Below, in pieces: positions 6,242 to 8,464 of a stretch of 8,464 bases of DNA; position 1 is the stretch's first letter; each line of letters starts with the position of its first letter. Both the position numbers and the translations under genes were made by a program. Source of the stretch: Thermoflexales bacterium. Its GTDB lineage: Bacteria; Chloroflexota; Anaerolineae; S140-20. The DNA is taken from contig WFUY01000175.1 of assembly GCA_015484715.1 (NCBI GenBank), positions 1-8,464 of the forward strand. The letters run 5' to 3'. The notes under the pieces are model-generated. The model did no database searches. It was not told the DNA's origin and was given only the letters and a program-made list of their open reading frames with translations.

Positions 6242-6260
6242 TCCCGTCTCTCTCACGGGA
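6242..6260. repeat. Small hairpin in the divergent region
   Basis: TCCCGT (6242-6247) and ACGGGA (6255-6260) pair across CTCTCTC. It lies just left of the 154-bp palindromic element. Confidence 0.4.
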
Positions 6261-6272
6261 ACCTCGCGGAGT

Positions 6273-6426
6273 TGGTGATTACCCACAAATGGGCGAGGGA
6301 ATGGGCCGTAGCGGGCCGTCCGCGAATCCTCACGAATACACGAATGGGTCGGACTCTAATTCGTGTATTCGTGCCCCCTTCGTGGACGGCTAGTCTCCCT
6401 ATCTCCAAAGATATGGGTAATCACCA
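6273..6426. repeat. 154-bp nested palindromic element
   Basis: Three inverted pairs are nested around one centre. The outer arms are 6273-6285 and 6414-6426 (13 bp, perfect, GGTGATTACCCA core). The middle arms are GCCGTCCGCGAA (6315-6326) and TTCGTGGACGGC (6379-6390), 11 of 12. The inner arms are CACGAATACACGAAT (6331-6345) and ATTCGTGTATTCGTG (6359-6373), 15 bp, perfect, around a 13-base loop. AGGGA/TCCCT (6296-6300 and 6396-6400) may also pair. It contains no gene. It may be a miniature non-autonomous mobile element, a REP-like dispersed repeat or a structured RNA. I see no clear target-site duplication. Confidence 0.85.
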
Positions 6427-6436
6427 GAGATGCGCG

Positions 6437-6465
6437 TTGACAAGCGGGGCCGGATATGCTAAGCT
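6437..6465 (+). promoter_or_regulatory. Sigma-70-type promoter for the membrane NTPase gene
   Basis: A perfect -35 hexamer TTGACA (6437-6442) is followed after 17 bases by TAAGCT (6460-6465). TG at 6457-6458 gives an extended -10 (TGCTAAGCT). The -10 itself matches only 3 of 6 positions. The start of transcription would be near 6472, leaving a leader of about 57 bases. It begins 11 bases after the palindromic element, so a protein bound there could affect it. Confidence 0.6.
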
Positions 6466-6495
6466 ATGGTGGGAACCTCACAGGATTCTCACCAA

Positions 6496-6510
6496 GTAGG
6501 ACCAACCTAC
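6496..6510 (+). promoter_or_regulatory. Leader hairpin next to the ribosome binding site
   Basis: GTAGG (6496-6500) and CCTAC (6506-6510) form a small stem with loop ACCAA, ending 3 bases before AGGAGGG (6514-6520). The ribosome binding site lies 8 bases before the ATG at 6529. The hairpin does not cover it, so any effect would be mild. Confidence 0.35.
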
Positions 6511-6528
6511 AGCAGGAGGGGCTCGGTG

Positions 6529-8464
6529 ATGGATTTGGCGCGGCGGGTCTTTGAAAGGCTAAAACAGGCTGCACGGCGGCAATGGCCCGTACTGGTGGCG
6601 TCCTTGATCGTCATCGGGGCGCTGGGCTACGGCTTTCTACGCCTGAATCAGTATCCCTGTTCTTCCCTTGCTGCCAGTCTTAGCGTAGTGATTGGCCTCA
6701 CAATCCTGACCTGGGTCCTCATTGCCCTGGCACTCCTGCTGGGCTCACGTTGGAGCGTTCTCCTGACCGTTGCTATTTCCTATTTCCTGTTCGCCTTCGT
6801 CTACCAGGCTTATGCCTCTGTCCGGGTCAGTTGCTATCAGGACGAGCGGACGGTTCCTGTGGGGCAAGAGGCTCTCAGGGTATGGTACCCCCATTTTCTC
6901 CCCTTGGAGGAGGAAACACGCCCTTCCCCCATCATCGTGTGGCTACCTGGCGGGACTGTCTCCTACACGCTGACCTTCACTGTGCCCTCGACGCTGTTGT
7001 TGACAACTGGCGAGGAGGTGTCCAGCCCCCCCTTGACAAGCCTCCGGGTCTCCCCCTCGGCGGTAGTGGTAGGCTATCTCCACCGGGCTCCCGTTCGGAC
7101 ATCCTCCATCCAGGCCGTGATAGAGGTGGATGTGGCGGAAGAAGGCGGAAGTTCCATCCTCGGTCACCCCCCCCTTCGCCTAGCGGTGAACGTTGAAAGC
7201 GCCAGATCAGCCGGATGGCGGCACCTCTGGGATCTGCTGCTGGGACCTACAACCCCCTTGCTGGGTCTGGCCGCCACGGCTGTGGGGTGGGCTTGGCAGA
7301 GCTATCAGCAGAGACGACGGAAGCGGGAAGAGCGTCTACAGCAAATCGCCACCTTGCCAGGTCTGGAGAAAGACGAACGCCTCCGCCGCTTCCAGCAACT
7401 TTGGTGGGAGGCCGACGGAGAAGAGGATTGGGATGCTCTGAAAGCCTTGCAAGACCTCTGGGGGGCTTCGTGGCGGCAGGATGCCCTGACAAGAGCCGCT
7501 GAGGCGCTGGGCAAGGGTGACCGCCGGGAGGCCGATGGCTGGATCCGGCTGGTCGAGACGTTTGATGGGCGAGCGGATTCCGAAGTGCGGGCTTGGCGCT
7601 ACTTGCTGGATTCGCCGGAGGGGACTGACAGCATCGGGGAAGGGATTCGCGCCTGCGTCCTCCTGGCCGATCGCCCTTATGGACGACGACTAGAGAGCCC
7701 ACTTGGCGAGCGATTGCGCACTCTGCTTGAGCAGCCCGGCGGCATCGCCGAATGCGAGCGGGCAGTTCTGAAACACCCCCGGGAAAGGTGGTTGCTCCGT
7801 CAAGAGCGCATCAGAAATTACTTAGAGGACAAGGCGCGAAGTGAAGAGGAGGGCAGCCTGTCGGCAAGGCGACTGCTTATCCTCGCTGACCAGGAGATGA
7901 TATGGCCTCCCCTTTGGCCTTCCCCTCGCCCTGATGATCCTGACTTGGTCGCCAAAGCCTTGAAATCCCTGGGTTGGAGGGCCAATCCCTTCGGCCCTGA
8001 CGAGGCCGAAGACGAAGCTGATCTATTGAGCTTCTTCGTGGAGCCGCCATCCTGGTCAGAAATCCGTGGACCCCGTTCCCTGGTCCTCGCAGGGGCTGCA
8101 GGGACAGGTCGGACCGCCACACTGCTCCTGCTCGCCAATGCGGTGCAGAAAGCAGGTGACCTCTTCCCGGTCTGGTTGTCCCCTCGCGCAGTGCTCACCG
8201 CCGCTTCGCGCCAGCAACTCCTCCTGACCCTGATCCATGCGATCACCAGGGCGATTCTGGACTTTTTCACCCTCAATCCGGACCATTTCCTGGAGATGCC
8301 TCCGCCGCGTCGGCGGCCCATCCTGGAGATAATCCGGTCCTGCATACGCCCCTCCGAGCTGGAAGACCTCCTGCAGGAAGAAGGGACCGACGATGACCTG
8401 ATCACCGCTCTCCTACGGGACGTCTCCCGGATGGAAGCATTGCCCCAGGAGGACGAGGCCATAC
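6529..8464 (+). CDS. Membrane-anchored P-loop NTPase with outside domain (3' end missing)
   Basis: Open to the window end, 645 residues seen. Residues of about 5-20 are basic (RRVFERLKQAARRQ). Three helices follow at about 22-40, 46-72 and 74-94. Residues of about 97-230 are beta-rich and proline-rich, predicted outside. A fourth helix lies at about 232-256, then a strongly basic stretch QQRRRKREERL. This charge pattern puts the C-terminal part in the cytoplasm. Residues 265-480 are helical and charged. At 486 begins NPFGPDEAEDEADLLSFFVEPP, then strand SLVLAG and GAAGTGRT (522-529), a Walker A-like loop with Arg528 where lysine is expected. This resembles P-loop NTPases with an NPF...EPP lead-in that I recall from Chloroflexota, possibly STAND-like. 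Walker B should lie beyond the window. AGGAGGG at 6514-6520 fixes the start. Codons are less GC-biased than in the efflux operon. Confidence 0.8.
   Translation, partial: MDLARRVFERLKQAARRQWPVLVASLIVIGALGYGFLRLNQYPCSSLAASLSVVIGLTILTWVLIALALLLGSRWSVLLTVAISYFLFAFVYQAYASVRVSCYQDERTVPVGQEALRVWYPHFLPLEEETRPSPIIVWLPGGTVSYTLTFTVPSTLLLTTGEEVSSPPLTSLRVSPSAVVVGYLHRAPVRTSSIQAVIEVDVAEEGGSSILGHPPLRLAVNVESARSAGWRHLWDLLLGPTTPLLGLAATAVGWAWQSYQQRRRKREERLQQIATLPGLEKDERLRRFQQLWWEADGEEDWDALKALQDLWGASWRQDALTRAAEALGKGDRREADGWIRLVETFDGRADSEVRAWRYLLDSPEGTDSIGEGIRACVLLADRPYGRRLESPLGERLRTLLEQPGGIAECERAVLKHPRERWLLRQERIRNYLEDKARSEEEGSLSARRLLILADQEMIWPPLWPSPRPDDPDLVAKALKSLGWRANPFGPDEAEDEADLLSFFVEPPSWSEIRGPRSLVLAGAAGTGRTATLLLLANAVQKAGDLFPVWLSPRAVLTAASRQQLLLTLIHAITRAILDFFTLNPDHFLEMPPPRRRPILEIIRSCIRPSELEDLLQEEGTDDDLITALLRDVSRMEALPQEDEAI

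Noticed and set aside
5809..6393. A 194-codon plus-strand frame
   Set aside because: Antisense to the 63-residue membrane gene, which has a strong ribosome binding site, and it runs through the palindromic element. Composition is not protein-like.
6750..7196. A 148-codon plus-strand frame inside the NTPase gene
   Set aside because: Another frame of the same strand. The frame from 6529 is continuous to the window end with membrane helices and a P-loop.

Overview
The window is GC-rich, with frequent GTG starts, overlapping start/stop codons and intergenic DNA full of short direct and inverted repeats. The protein types and the repeat words (AATCCGTT, GACCAAGC, ATTCGTG) make me think of a Chloroflexota (Anaerolineae-like) bacterium. 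That is an inference from style, not a taxonomic test.

Layout. (1) Bases 1 to 849 hold no convincing gene. They contain a mosaic of duplicated units (A: 91-134 and 336-379; C: 140-185 and 276-321, identical over 46 bp), a long inverted pair of C units (582-675), two perfect 14-bp palindromes (542-555 and 566-579) and two leader hairpins (687-715 and 772-805). (2) Bases 850 to 4231 are a tightly coupled three-gene operon for an ABC efflux or export system of MacAB type: a membrane-fusion adaptor, an ATPase and an FtsX/MacB permease. (3) Bases 4300 to 5007 encode a stand-alone SpoIIE/PP2C-type phosphatase that probably belongs to the same transcript. (4) A 250-bp tract of 7- and 8-bp tandem words (5010-5259) runs into the start of a small P-loop kinase-like gene (5245-5643) and supplies its start codon. 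(5) On the minus strand, 6120 down to 5803, two small genes follow each other, each with a good ribosome binding site: a 63-residue two-helix membrane protein and a 35-residue basic peptide. (6) The 408-bp divergent intergenic region carries a 154-bp nested palindrome (6273-6426), then a consensus-like promoter (6437-6465). (7) From 6529 to the window end is an open-ended gene of more than 645 residues. Its product has three N-terminal helices, an outside beta-rich domain, a fourth helix, a cytoplasmic helical region and a P-loop-like NTPase domain whose Walker A lysine is replaced by arginine.

How they work together. The adaptor, ATPase and permease should form one export machine. The phosphatase could dephosphorylate a regulatory protein, but its partner is not visible. 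The divergent block (63-aa membrane protein, 35-aa peptide, membrane-anchored NTPase) is the best candidate for an undescribed system. The NTPase has the build of a membrane sensor with a cytoplasmic signalling ATPase, uses visibly less GC-biased codons than the export operon, and is separated from the small genes by an unusual palindromic element. Any defence or signalling role is speculation from architecture and context.
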